Shown here piece by piece: positions 52,848 through 63,370 of a DNA stretch of 64,000 nucleotides; position 1 is the first letter of the stretch; each line of letters begins with the position of its first letter. Source of the stretch: Laccaria trichodermophora (lineage: Eukaryota; Basidiomycota; Agaricomycetes; Agaricales; Hydnangiaceae); contig JACTVC010000007.1 of assembly GCA_018417955.1 (NCBI GenBank), positions 1,302,001-1,366,000 of the forward strand, in the 5' to 3' direction. The notes below the pieces were generated by a model. That model did no database searches. It saw only the letters and a list, made by a program, of their open reading frames with translations, and was not told the DNA's origin. A program made the translations under genes and the position numbers.

Positions 52848-54470
52848 ATGGAGGTGATGCCAGCACCACCACTGAATCAAATGATCAGGGAGATCTGCAT
52901 CAACTCAGGTGCAGTCTTCACCAGACTGGGGTGCCATCTTGCAAATGATGTCTGCTACAATCTCGGTGTACATCCTGCAACTCCTGCAATTCATATATGT
53001 GAAGATGAGACAAGGTTTTCTGATCTTTTGAAAGGCATTCCAGAGTACCTTGACCGGTTTGTCCAAGATAAATACTACAAGCCAATGGCAGCAAGCTGTG
53101 GTGTAGACCAGGAAAACCCACTTGACTTCAATGAGGACTCTAATCAGAAGTATTTGCATTCATTCATTGATGTCTTCCAGTGTTGCAGTGTGGAGGTTCC
53201 TAAAGACCTATACCTCAAGTATTTAGGGGAGGGCCTTCTAGATCAAAGCCACACCATTGGTGAGCTATTCTTTTCAAATGCCATGTCAAAACTTGATTCT
53301 TCACTTTTGTATAGGCCAGCCTTATGATTTAATAGATCTAAAGAAATTTTTGACAAGTAATGCTTCATGTGGCCTGATACACCCTCACAATATCAGTAAG
53401 ATATCTCAGCAACTCATAATTCATCTCTCACAAAAATGTTTTCTGCAGAGAAGAGCCCAATTGTCAATGTTTATTTCATTGGCCACCCTCTCAAAGCATT
53501 TACCATCATTTGTGCAAAATTACCTCAGAGATGGATAGCGCCATCAACATCACTTGTGTGTCAACAATGTTTATTTTCCTTTCAACAGCACTGATTCCAT
53601 TCTTCAGACTATATTAGCTGTACAAACTGACCTCACTGTCTCTAATTATAAAACAATGGTTGGCCCTGATCAGTTCTGTGAACTCATTCTGAATTGGATT
53701 TTGGAACCAACTGTCAATTGCAATGGTGGTCATCCTGCTAAGATACATCAATCTTGGTTTCTACAACATATGGTATATTTATAGTATTTGAATTTTGTTT
53801 TCTAGAGGCATCGAGACAGACCTGGAGGCCTAGGAACTTGAAACATACCCATAAAAGCATAAAGAACTCTGTGCCTCAGATCAGGACACAGGTCATTGTA
53901 TCTGACAAGCCTGATGGTCTGCTGAGTGATGGTGATGATGATGATTATTATAACCCTGGTGATGCAGACCAGTATGGGGATGCCAAGGCTGCTCTGGAAA
54001 CACCGTGGAGGGGGAGTTTACCCAAGTATGTCATGGAGGATTTTTCAACAAGAGGTGTTGTTGCTAGGCTTGAGCAAGCTCTTCAGCAAGATGTTGCAGG
54101 AGAAAGTCTCTTGGATTACTTGCCATTCATGTAAGTTCTCCTTCCATCACACCTTCCCAGCCAGTTAACTTTTCCCCCTAGAACTGAATCACCTGAAGTT
54201 CAAGTTTTGATAGACTCAGAGAAAAAATCAAGAAAGATGGTGAATGAAGACCAGCATCTGGCAGAAAAGACTGTGCTAATCATCCAGAGAGCCAAGAGTG
54301 AGAGTGGCCCAATACAAATAAACCCTTCCTCCAACAAACTCGGATTCTGGGACTCTGAGACTCTGATGGATGATCCTCCCACTTCATTCTCCCAGCTCAC
54401 TATGATGATCCCTGCCATCATAACTGTGACACTTTTTTTTTGTTGGTGCATCAGCCTTCACCAAATGTAA
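52848..54470 (+). CDS. Unrecognised multi-exon gene
   Basis: Coding segments include 52848-53310 (with GAVFTRLGCHLANDVCYNLG and ETRFSDLLKGIPEYLDRF), about 53320-53538 (IHLSQKCFLQRRAQLSMFIS), 53554-53760, 53800-54134 (an acidic DGDDDDYYNPGDADQYGD stretch) and, after a GTAAGTTCTC...CCCTAG intron, 54182-54470 ending in a hydrophobic tail (MMIPAIITVTLFF). Good reading frames over 1.6 kb suggest a gene that was intact recently, although a TAG near 53538 needs an intron. No family recognised. It starts just downstream of the mariner-type MITE, so the 5' end may be displaced. Confidence 0.45.
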
Positions 54471-54474
54471 TTAT

Positions 54475-55225
54475 CAGATTTGGAGGTGTCATGATTGCCA
54501 TTGTGCTTGTATTTTTGTGGTGATACCTCCCCCACTGTGTACCCTGCATACACCCTTTGTGGACTTGAGCTAGCTTGGGCTCAACATCAAAAGATATACA
54601 TATTTTACTAGAATTCAAAAAAGAAAAAGAAAAGAAAACATGAGTATGGGAAAAACATACTCTATTAGGAAGGTAGGTGGTGGGGGGGTGTCAAGCGAAG
54701 CTCTGAATTTAAAAAAAATGAATGTTGGTCTCTCTTCCACATTCCACCACCCCCTTGGGTAAAAGTAAGGATGAAACCTTACTTGATACATTTGAGGCTG
54801 GTTAAATACTACATGATACTACAGAGAAGTATCTAGAAAGTTCTACTACTTGCTGCTTTATTTCTAAGTACTTGTGACTTGTAATGACATGACCAAACAC
54901 GAACCTGTTTGGTTCCACTTGTCCTTGTAAAGTCTTAATGATTCTGTTTGGGTTCCCTTGTAATCCAAACAGTGTGTATAGTGAGAATATAATGTGCATT
55001 GCATGTATCTGTGAGTGTGTTTGTTGAGTACAAGACACAATACAACTATTTAATCAATAGCTAGAAGAGTACAACTAAATTAATAGTAGTTTTTTAGGTA
55101 ATACAAGATTGAAAAGAAAGAAATAATGGTGGCATTGATTAGGAACAAAGAATGAAAGGGCAAGAAAGTGTATAGTACCCTAACACTCATGATGTATGCA
55201 AAAAACTATCATCATAATTTAATCA
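54475..55225. other. No gene seen
   Basis: AT-rich, with a purine run (AAAGAAAAAGAAAAGAAAAC) near 54622. Only one short minus-strand frame (54802-55038), not convincing. Confidence 0.4.
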
Positions 55226-55230
55226 ATTCT

Positions 55231-55869
55231 TCAAATGGAATGGCAGACAAATGACCCACTTACCCCTCCATTCACATTGTGAAAGAACTCCATGCAGAAT
55301 CCCTGACTATAGAAGTCATCCACCATGAAATGAGGTGGCAACTCCTCCAGATTCTCAAGATACCCCTTCATCTCTGTGCAGTTCAATATCTGCCCCAACT
55401 TTGAATTCTTGCTTTTTGACATGCCTGCCAGCCACTTCGCCAGTTCCTTCTCTGTAATCTGGTTCACCTCCACCTGGTATTCCTTCAACCAGTGTTCAAG
55501 CTTCTCCACTGGTCCTTCATCATAATGCACAACCACTTTGTTGTCTGCTAAATGGTGTGCTCCCACTGAGTTGTTTGCCATTATCACCTCTAAATCCAAT
55601 CCTCTTTCAGTCACCATTTCTTTCACATTAACAAATCACTCACTTTCTTCATACAGTATGACTCCCCACACTGACAGGTTCTTGTCCACCTCCTTCTCAA
55701 CCCTCAACTTCACCTCCATCACCTCAATCTTCTGCTGCGACTTCTTGTGCCTGTCCCCACCACCTTTTATCTCCTCCAATGCACTCTGCATGTCTGTCAA
55801 TTTGTCTTGGAGTCTTGTCACCACTTCCTTCAACTTCACTTGGAGGATCTCCATTGCCCAGTGACAATG
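55231..55869 (-). pseudogene. Coiled-coil ORF with one in-frame TGA, truncated by an element
   Basis: A single minus-strand frame runs from the element end at 55869 to the stop at 55231, interrupted only by a TGA near 55633. The first part (EILQVKLKEVVTRLQDKLTD, then ESE) is a strong coiled coil rich in K/E/Q/L. The second part (VTERGLDLEVIMANN, LENLEELPPHFMVDDFYS) looks globular. The apparent start MGESKEL is made from the terminal bases of the inserted element, so the true 5' end is missing. The TGA could come from CGA. Function unknown. Confidence 0.5.
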
Positions 55870-57065
55870 GAGCTCTTTACTCTCCCCCACCTATTCCTAC
55901 CAGACTCCTACTGGATTCCCGGAATCCTACTGGACTGGACTAGGACTGGGACAATTTCATACTGGCTGATCACCATACAAATTTTGGGTATAGTGGAGTC
56001 CAGTAGGAGTCCAGTAGAATTTCCAGGGACAGGAAGCCCAGTGGGACCAGCAGTTTGTCACTGTTGTTGTTATTATATAATAACAAAAAAGCGCAACATG
56101 GCAGAATTGAACTCTCAACCTTATGGACAGAGTGGCAAATACTTCATACCAAGCACTTTACCAGTTGCACCACAACAGCATTATTACAGGTAAGTATTAT
56201 ATGCTCTATATACCAACGTACTGACCTCCTTCCTAGAAAGGACATCGGCGAATTCCACAAGTGGGAATTTTGCCCAAACCCTCAACCCACAACAACACTC
56301 GACAACACCACCATCACCACCCTCTTGCTCACCCACCACATACACGTCACCTCATCAATAGCGACCACCACGACCACAATGGACAACAACAACACATGAC
56401 CACAACAACAACAATGGCCACAACAGACAACACCAACAAACGACCATGGCACGCAACAACGACCCCACCCACAGACACGACGACCACCCATGAACCACGA
56501 GCACCCACTGACACGACAAACAAAAATGACGAGACCCAGCAACGACCCCCTCCCACCCGCCAACGACGACTGTAACACCCACCACCACAAATGATGACTG
56601 CTGCCCACGAAAAACACCCAGTGCCCACAAACGACAACTGCCGCCCACGAAAAATGCCCAGCGCCCACAAACAACAGTCACCGCCCATGCAAACGACCAC
56701 CGCCGCCCACAAAAAACACCCAGCACCCACAAACGACAGCCACCGCCCACAAAATACACCCAGCACACACAAACCACGACCGCTGCCCACAAAAAGCAGC
56801 CCACCCATGTGTGCAAATGACACAGCGCCCACAAAACAATGACTCAGTGCATCCCTTCCTCCCTCTCTTCCTCCCTCCCTCCCTCCTTCTCTTCCTCTCT
56901 TCCTCTCTCCACCTCTCTCACCCCCTCCCCCCTCCATCATTTCACTTCATTCACTCCCCCTCCTTCCATAGCTCTCTCCCTCCATCACTCCCTCCATCAC
57001 TCCACCACTCCCTCCATCACTCCTCCACTCCCACCATCACTCCACCACTCCCTCCCTCTCCCTCA
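55870..57065 (-). mobile_element. KDZ/hAT-type element, GAGCTC end with CA and CT blocks
   Basis: Starts GAGCTCTTTACTCTCCCCC, followed by about 150 bp of GACTCCTACTGG/AGTAGGAGTCC words, a tRNA-like unit (56085-56185), a CA-skewed CpG-rich block (about 56240-56840) and a CT tract (about 56845-57065). The words match those of the element at 40930-41745, so these are the same subfamily. The CAGTACTT end is missing; AT-rich sequence follows. Confidence 0.68.
56085..56185 (-). ncRNA. tRNA-like Pol III unit
   Basis: On the minus strand an A box TGGTGCAACTG (56162-56172), B box GTTCAATTC (56104-56112) and T6 about 12 bases later. It points left, toward the end at 55870. The A-box neighbourhood (CAACTGGTAAAGTGC) matches that of the unit at 41385 (CAAGTGGTAAAGTGC). 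Confidence 0.62.
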
Positions 57066-57239
57066 TTACATCAGTAAAATACTTTCTGTATTCTGTATAG
57101 TTATCATTTCACAATACAATATTTGTTTAAATGTGAATTTTGTATAGAAATTTGAAGTTCTGACTTGGTAATACATTGAAATTGAAATTCCAGTGGGAAT
57201 CTGGGAGGGTTCACCCAGTCTGCTTACCTGGGTTGGAGA

Positions 57240-57892
57240 TGATGCAGAATGTCCATTGACATTCCACATTGTTGTTGTCGCCTCCTATCTGTGCTCCTAT
57301 CCATGTGATGTGGTCTTGCTATGTTGTGTGGCTCTTGTAGTGGCAGGGTGGTTGTTGACAATGTTGTGTGTTGTCATGCATTGTCAGCATAGTCATTGTC
57401 ATCATCATCATCATCATTGATGTTGCAGGTGGTTGTGAGATGGTGGGGTAGATGGTGATGGTGGTGGTGAGAGGAAGAAATGACATAGCAACCTGTCAGC
57501 CACAGCTGTCACATTTGAGATGCCATGTGATGCAAAGTGGTATATACATACCTTATATAATAATGCCTTCATGGCTCAGTGGACTTGAGTGCTGCTACTG
57601 TTGATGAGTTTGAGAGTTCAATTCTCTTCAATGTAATTTTTTTATTATACTCAAATATAGTAAGGAGACTATAAATACTATATTCTAATGGTATAATGGT
57701 CATCCATGGAATCGATATGGACTGCTCCATGAAATCCATATGGAGTGGTGTTGGAGTCCATATGAAATTGATCATTCCATGGTCATTCCATATGGAATTC
57801 ATGAGGTCTATGGAATAAGAAAATGGCTGGGTCCTCACCAACATTGATTCCATGGATTCCATACAGAATAACCTGGGGAAGGTAAAGACCTC
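57240..57892 (-). mobile_element. KDZ/hAT-type element end (GAGGTC at 57892), partial
   Basis: The right end reads CTGGGGAAGGTAAAGACCTC. Inward lie CCATATGGAATTCATGG-type words (57700-57870), a tRNA-like unit (57565-57645) and a short GT-skewed block (57240-57550). Words and spacer match the end at 51210. The CAGTACTT half is missing; a CAGTACTT end with the same words starts at 58065. Confidence 0.62.
57562..57650 (+). ncRNA. tRNA-like Pol III unit
   Basis: A box TGGCTCAGTGG (57572-57582), B box GTTCAATTC (57616-57624) with a GAGA/TCTC T-arm stem, and T7 about 14 bases later. It points right, toward the end at 57892. This is the copy with the best preserved T arm. Confidence 0.65.
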
Positions 57893-58064
57893 ATTCTACC
57901 AGAGAGTGAAGTGAGTGGTCTTGGAGAATGGTGAGTAGTGACATAGTGGCAATCAGATATCCACTAGGCCATTGTGCAGTGAGTAGATGGTCTAGGGCGT
58001 TAAAGGCAGAGGAACCTAATGAAAGCCTTTCAAGTTGGCAAGCAGGCAGAAACAGCACTGAGCC

Positions 58065-58275
58065 CAGTACTTTACACTCCCTGGGTTATTCCATATGGAA
58101 TAGATGGAATGGGGGGTGGACTGCACAAATTCCAGATGGATTCCATACTTTTGGTGGGTGCATTCTATGGACCTTCCATATGGAATGAGTTCATGGAATC
58201 ATAATTCTACACTTATCCTATACTATTTTGTGTGGAATCCATGTGGACTTCTTATGGAATGACTTTGTGGAATAA
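58065..58275 (+). mobile_element. KDZ/hAT-type element end (CAGTACTTTAC)
   Basis: Reads CAGTACTTTACACTCCCTGG then TTCCATATGGAATAG and further CCATATGGAATG words to about 58270. No skewed block follows; the element is truncated and replaced by TTCATT-word MITE sequence. Confidence 0.6.
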
Positions 58276-58299
58276 AAATCTTACTCTTAAAATTGTCTG

Positions 58300-58524
58300 T
58301 TGTTGTATTGGTAAGAATGAAGCAAAGAATGAAATAGTTGCCATTGTGGGATGAAAAGAAAAAATGAAATTGTCACCAGAAATGAATGAAACAGAATGAA
58401 TTATATCAAATGAAACAGATGCCATAATGAATGAAAAAAACTTTCATTCATCTTCGGTAGCTGATCAAGTTATTCTATGGCAGCTGCCATAAATACATCA
58501 ATGGAGATTGCAGCTACTAGTGGA
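58300..58524 (-). mobile_element. Half copy of the TTCATT palindromic MITE
   Basis: AATGAAACAG, GCCATAATGAATG and the terminal GCAGCTACTAG match one half of the MITE at 22248-22887, with many substitutions. The other half is absent. Confidence 0.55.
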
Positions 58525-58604
58525 AGATCATGGGCAGATGGATTGTCTTCAATTTTTTTAAAAAGAGCTGGAGCAGCATCCCAGTATGCTTCCATGTATA
58601 TTGT

Positions 58605-58945
58605 GTTATGGGAGCACTTCAGAATATAATTTAAACAGATTGGGGAAGCTACAGTGTAGGGCTATAACTTTCATTTTTTGACCATTTTTGGTAATTGGTT
58701 ATGTGACTACCCTCCCAGGTATCATCATCCCTACCCTGTTTTTCACCTGGGCAGGAATAAGATAACTAAAATATTGCTCTAGGCAAGCAATGAAAAACAG
58801 AGCTAGAGAGGAATGAAATACCAAAATATCCCAATGAAAAATAATGCTAGGCAGAAATGGAATACCAAAATATTTATCGTAATGAAACATAGTGCTAGAC
58901 AGGAATGAAATACCCAAAATATTGCAATGAAACATTCCCACAAAG
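58605..58945 (+). repeat. Dispersed repeat fragment plus short tandem units
   Basis: 58605-58715 matches the interior of v-a and v-b (GAAGCTACAGTGTAGGG, TTTTTGGTAATTGG). From 58795 to 58925 a unit of about 50 bp with GAATGAAATACCAAAATAT and AATGCTAGGCAG is repeated about three times. Confidence 0.55.
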
Positions 58946-59089
58946 ATAATGAGCAAGAAAATTCAACTGATCATTTCTTCAACAAATGTGGAATCAAAAT
59001 TTAACATAGTTATTTACTGTTTATCACCTCTTTACCTGGTAACAAAACCTGTTTGCCCCTTGTGAGAACTCATTCATACATATTTACAA

Positions 59090-59492
59090 TTAAGGTCATC
59101 TAGTACTGCTCAAATTCATGGGTTTGATGAGCCTGCCATCTGGCCCATGAAAGGAAAACAAGAGTTCAATTGAAACATAACTCACCAGGTGAGATGGGGA
59201 GGGAGGGGAATGGGATGTCCTCCTGTATGCTCTCACTCATTTTCTGATCTGTTCAGTCTACACCACAGAGATACATGTTTGAAAACAATAAATTGAACCA
59301 AGATATTCAGAATGGTGGGGATGTGCCATATCCTGCAGGTGGACAAAAAAGGGAATTTCCCTTATTTGGTAAGGCATAGTAAGATTCTTTTCCTCCTCTA
59401 GACCCATTCAACTATAAAAGGAGATAAGCTGACAAATAGGCTCTTTATTTGGTAACCTCAATCCCTCTGTTCTTCACTCTATAACACTCTGC
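59090..59492 (+). promoter_or_regulatory. Conserved promoter region, copy 2 of a pair
   Basis: Matches the reverse strand of 12430-12700. A TATA box (TATAAAAG, 59413-59420) lies about 75 bp before the ATG at 59493, with GATAAGCTGACAAATAGGC just downstream and CTATAACACTCTGCATG before the start. Conservation over about 400 bp is stronger than in the downstream coding parts. Confidence 0.5.
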
Positions 59493-60069
59493 ATGTCCCT
59501 CACTCCAGGTGTGTCCATTTTAAAATCCAAAAAGCAGCAATTCAACCTTTTTGTCAAAACTGCCTCACTTGTGCTTCTTGTAATTACTATCTCATCAGTT
59601 ATCCTCTTCTCCAGGGAAAAAACAGATTGTCATGACTGTGGTAAATTTTACACTAGCACCCCAGCTCACCAAGCCATTTGTCTTCAGCTATCCCTGCTCT
59701 TGATATATCTAAAAAGTCTAAGGGTCTAGAGTAGCCTATAGGCAGGAACTTGCTAGCATACTCAAGGTCTCACTTTATTTGATGAACGAAGAGGGGAAAG
59801 TACCTCTTACTCTGGCATATGAGAGATACAAAGCATGCAATAAAGCCATGCATGACTCTAATAAAATAAAGGCTGCTAAAACATGGCCTACTAGCTGTCC
59901 TCAGCTAACTGTGATCAACATGAAAAAATGGCTCAACAGGCAGAAATCTTCTCTGGGGACTGATATGGAGGAGGAGATGGACAAAAAGGAGAAAGAAAAG
60001 GGGGAAAGACAGATGAGAGGAAAAAGGCCATCTTCCTGCAAAAACAGAGTAAAGCCAGCTAGGTATTGA
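59493..60069 (+). CDS. Short gene with Cys pair, broken or multi-exon
   Basis: The ATG at 59493 starts M-S-L-T-P-G-V-S-I. The first segment ends after a CHDCGKF Cys pair and a QAICLQLS stretch at 59729. A second open segment (59779-60069) has LTLAYERYKACNKAMHD, MKKWLNRQKSS and a strongly basic/acidic DKKEKEKGERQMRGK run before the stop. Frames must be joined by an intron or shift. C-x2-C with a following His could be half of a zinc finger. Family unknown; it is probably transposon-encoded because the promoter is repeated. Confidence 0.35.
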
Positions 60070-60174
60070 CAAACCCATTTCTCATATAACACCTCAGCAA
60101 TGCCACCATTGAATCTTTCAGTGCTTGTGCTCTTCACCACAAGACTGGAATCTAATTTTATCAGCTCCAAAAGT

Positions 60175-61245
60175 CATCTCTGGTCTAATTTTATATGTAG
60201 TAATCATGTTGCCTCTTCTTCTTTGTCTCTAGGGAGAAGGGGTTTAGGCTTCTCTTTAGGCTTTTCTTTAGCTCCCTAGAAACAATCTGTTTCTTATAAG
60301 CACCAAGCTGTCCCATACCACTTCTCCCCATTTCTTTCAATTTTCCTCATCAGAACCTTCTTCATAGGATCAGGGAGCAGTAGCAGAAGTATCAATGGGC
60401 CTGGACACAAGGGCATGTGGGTATGAGTCTAGGAGTATTTGTGACTGGCAACACATATTACTTACATGGCAATGGGGATGCAAGATGATTCCATGACCTC
60501 TCATTTCATTGGCAAATGGTAATACAAGCTGGAGCTGTATTCCAATCAGTGCTGGGATATAATGTCTGATCTGTCAAAAAACTTACACTGGTATGGGTCT
60601 TGATTTCAGTAGCATAGTGACCAAAATAGTGGTTGGAGTAATGATGAACTTGTAAAGCCCCTTGATAACTGAAAAAATTGGGATCATTGAGAGCATATGC
60701 AGAGATATCTACCCCATCATGAGTTGATTGAGGGCAGTGCCTTTGGCACCTCTTTTTTGAGCCACCATCGCCATGGCCCTATTGTGAGCTAAGTTAATTA
60801 GAAGGCTATTCTGAAGCTTTGCATCACTACTCCATGCTGGGGTTTTTTTGGATCATCAAGAAATAATTAAAAGAAGCACCTCAATTAGTGGGAGATGTTG
60901 ATGGATTGGGTAAGTGGAGAGAGTTGAGGAATGTGGTCAGTGCCCTCATCCCTAAAAATGTGTTGAACCATGGTTTTATATGGCGCTTACCATGGTGCAT
61001 AAATATTCATATGGTGTTTCATCTCTACCAAAGAGATCACACAGGTGGAGCTGTGTAGAGAGTGGTACAAGTGTACTTTGTTGATTTTATTGTGTGAGGT
61101 GGCATGTGTGTGTTGATTTCCTCCATAATCTGCATGCTGGGTTTCCATTCAAGTGACTTTGACTTATGTGACTTGATGGACAAAGGTGAGGTAGGAGATG
61201 GCAGGGCACTCATGGCAGTGAGAGGTGTGATGAGTGTGGAAGGGA
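60175..61245. other. No gene seen
   Basis: Mixed AT-rich sequence with short frames only. The target duplication GATACATC of the next element starts at 61248. An open minus-strand frame at 61037-61465 crosses the element end and is not credible as a gene. Confidence 0.4.
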
Positions 61246-61255
61246 TGGATACATC

Positions 61256-62770
61256 CAGTACTTTACCCTCCTCCATGAGTTCCGGCGGATTCCGCCGGAA
61301 TCCCACGGAATGTTGGAATTCCACTGGGAATCCGCAGGAATGGTAGGAATGTACAATTCCTGTGGATTCCCATGGATTCCCAGTGGAATTCCAGGGAAAT
61401 TCCATGGAACTTCCAGAATGATTCCTATGGATTCCCAGTGGAATTTGAATGGAAATTCCAGTCAAATTCCCCTTATCCTGATGACTTCCTACTCATATTT
61501 CCTTATAAAATTCACATGTAGAAGTCACACAAATTGAGTTGTTATGTATTTGAAATATATTATTACACACACTACACAGTTTATCTTAAAGGGAGGGGGG
61601 AGGGGAGGGACAAGGTGGAGTGTATTCATATTTGGGAGGGACAAGGAAGAGGGAAGAACAAGGCAGGGGAGGGAGGAAGAGGGAAGGACAAGAAAGAGGG
61701 AAGGAAGGGGGAGGGACAAGAAAGAGGGAAGGAAGGGGGAGGGACAAGAAAGAGGAAGGAAGGGGGAGGGACAAGAAAGAGGAAGGAAGGGGGAGGGACA
61801 AGAAAGGGGGAAAGGGGGGAGGAGGGAGGGAGGGAATGGTGGAAGGGAGAGGGGTGTAGCTGGAAACTCACCTATCGTCGTCTCGTGTCGGCGTCGCATC
61901 GTCGTGTCCCATTTCGTTGTCACCTCGTCGCGTGTTCGCGTTTTCATCGCGTGTTCGCGTTTTCGTCGCGTGCCGGTGTTTTCGTCGCGTGCCGGTGTTT
62001 TTGCGTGTGGGTGCTGCCTGTTGTCCGTTGGGCGCCGGGTGATATTCGTGGGCGCTGGGGTGTGTGTGTGTTCGTGGGCGGCGTGTGATGTGGCACTGTG
62101 GGCGTCGGCGTTGTCGTTGTCGTGGGCACTGGGGCGTCGTCGTGGGCGGCGTTGGCGTGGACGTGTTGGCGTGGAGCCGTTGTGTGGGCGGTACGTGTTT
62201 TTTGGTGGGCGGCGCGTGTTTTTTGGTGGGCGGTGCATGTTTTTTGGTGGGCGCTCGTGTTTTTCAGTGGCGGTGGGGCGTTTTCGTGGGTGGGGTATGG
62301 TTTTCGTGGGTGCCGGGGCGTTTTCGTGGGCACTTGGTGGTCGTCGTTTGGTGACGTGGCGTGGCCGTGTTGTTGTTGAAGGGCGACGGTGGTGGCGTGG
62401 CGTTGGCGGCGGTGACGAGCATGTGGTGGTGGTGGTGGTGGTGGTGGAAGAAAAGAGTGGCCGTGTTTGGTGAGCATGTTTGCCAAACAAATGATGTTTG
62501 TTATCCATCGAAAATAAACAAGGAATAATACATAACAATGGAATTCCTTGGATTCCATCTGGAATCATTCCCGGAGCCTCCCGGAATCCGACCATTTCCA
62601 TTGGAATTCCTTGGAAAAAAGTGGGAATTTCCATGGAATTGGAAACCAAAATGGCTGATGCTCCAGCCAATTGCTTTCCATAGAAATTCCATGGAATTCC
62701 TTGGAATTCCGACTTTCCAGTGGGAATCCGGCGGAATCCGCAGGAACTCATGGAGGAGAGTAAAGACCTC
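61256..62770 (+). mobile_element. Intact 1,515-bp KDZ/hAT-type element (copy iv)
   Basis: Flanked by GATACATC at 61248-61255 and 62771-62778. Ends read CAGTACTTTACCCTCCTCC and, reversed, GAGGTCTTTACTCTCCTCC; the inverted match continues through ATGAGTTCC and GCGGATTCCGCCGGA. Words of GGAATTCC/TTCCATGGAA fill both subterminal regions. The interior has a purine tract (about 61590-61855), a GT-skewed CpG-rich block (about 61860-62450) and a (GGT)n run near 62421-62447. The long frames on both strands are low-complexity artefacts. No tRNA-like unit was found. Confidence 0.87.
62420..62448 (+). repeat. GGT trinucleotide run
   Basis: About nine GTG/GGT units in a row within copy iv, at the inner edge of the GT-skewed block. 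Confidence 0.8.
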
Positions 62771-63370
62771 GATACATCAGGTGAGAGTGACACCCATTCG
62801 GTGATGTGTGTTTTGGTGATGGTGGCTGAGATTCAGGCATGTGTTCTCCAGGCTACAGTAATGAATTAGTTTCACACTTTCTGCAATGGAACAAGAACCT
62901 TACAAATGGCAATTTCTGTTCATCAGGATGAGTGATGTGTAATACTGTAAGGAGCAGGATGAACCCTCAGCTGGATTGATTTTCATCGCTTCCAAAAATT
63001 TCTCTACTTCCTTGCTCCTCCTGACTTGCTTCTCTTTGAAAAATGAGATCTATGAGACATGCTGGGGTAGGTCGATATTGGGGAAAATGAGGGTTCCTTG
63101 GATACATCAGAGAATGATGGCATTCAGTTAAAATCAGGTGCCATTGGTGAAAGTTGAACACAGTCCTACAGCAGCAGATATAAGGAGAAATGTTCCTACT
63201 TTTCAGGAAAGGCCTGCACTGGTGAGCAGCTTTGATGGCATCTTATGTCAACACTTCTCAGAAAATCTCAGCAGATGGGCTTTTGACTGGGGATCAAGCC
63301 CCATTAAGGCTCATTATATACATTCAAGCTTGTCAAGCTTACAGAAAAGAGGCAAACCTATTGACAGCCT

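Noticed and set aside
61525..62793. 422-residue open frame on the minus strand
   Set aside because: It runs through the whole of copy iv including its termini and consists of low-complexity Thr/Pro/His/Arg and Pro/Ser/Leu runs from the skewed blocks; the opposite strand is also open over much of it.
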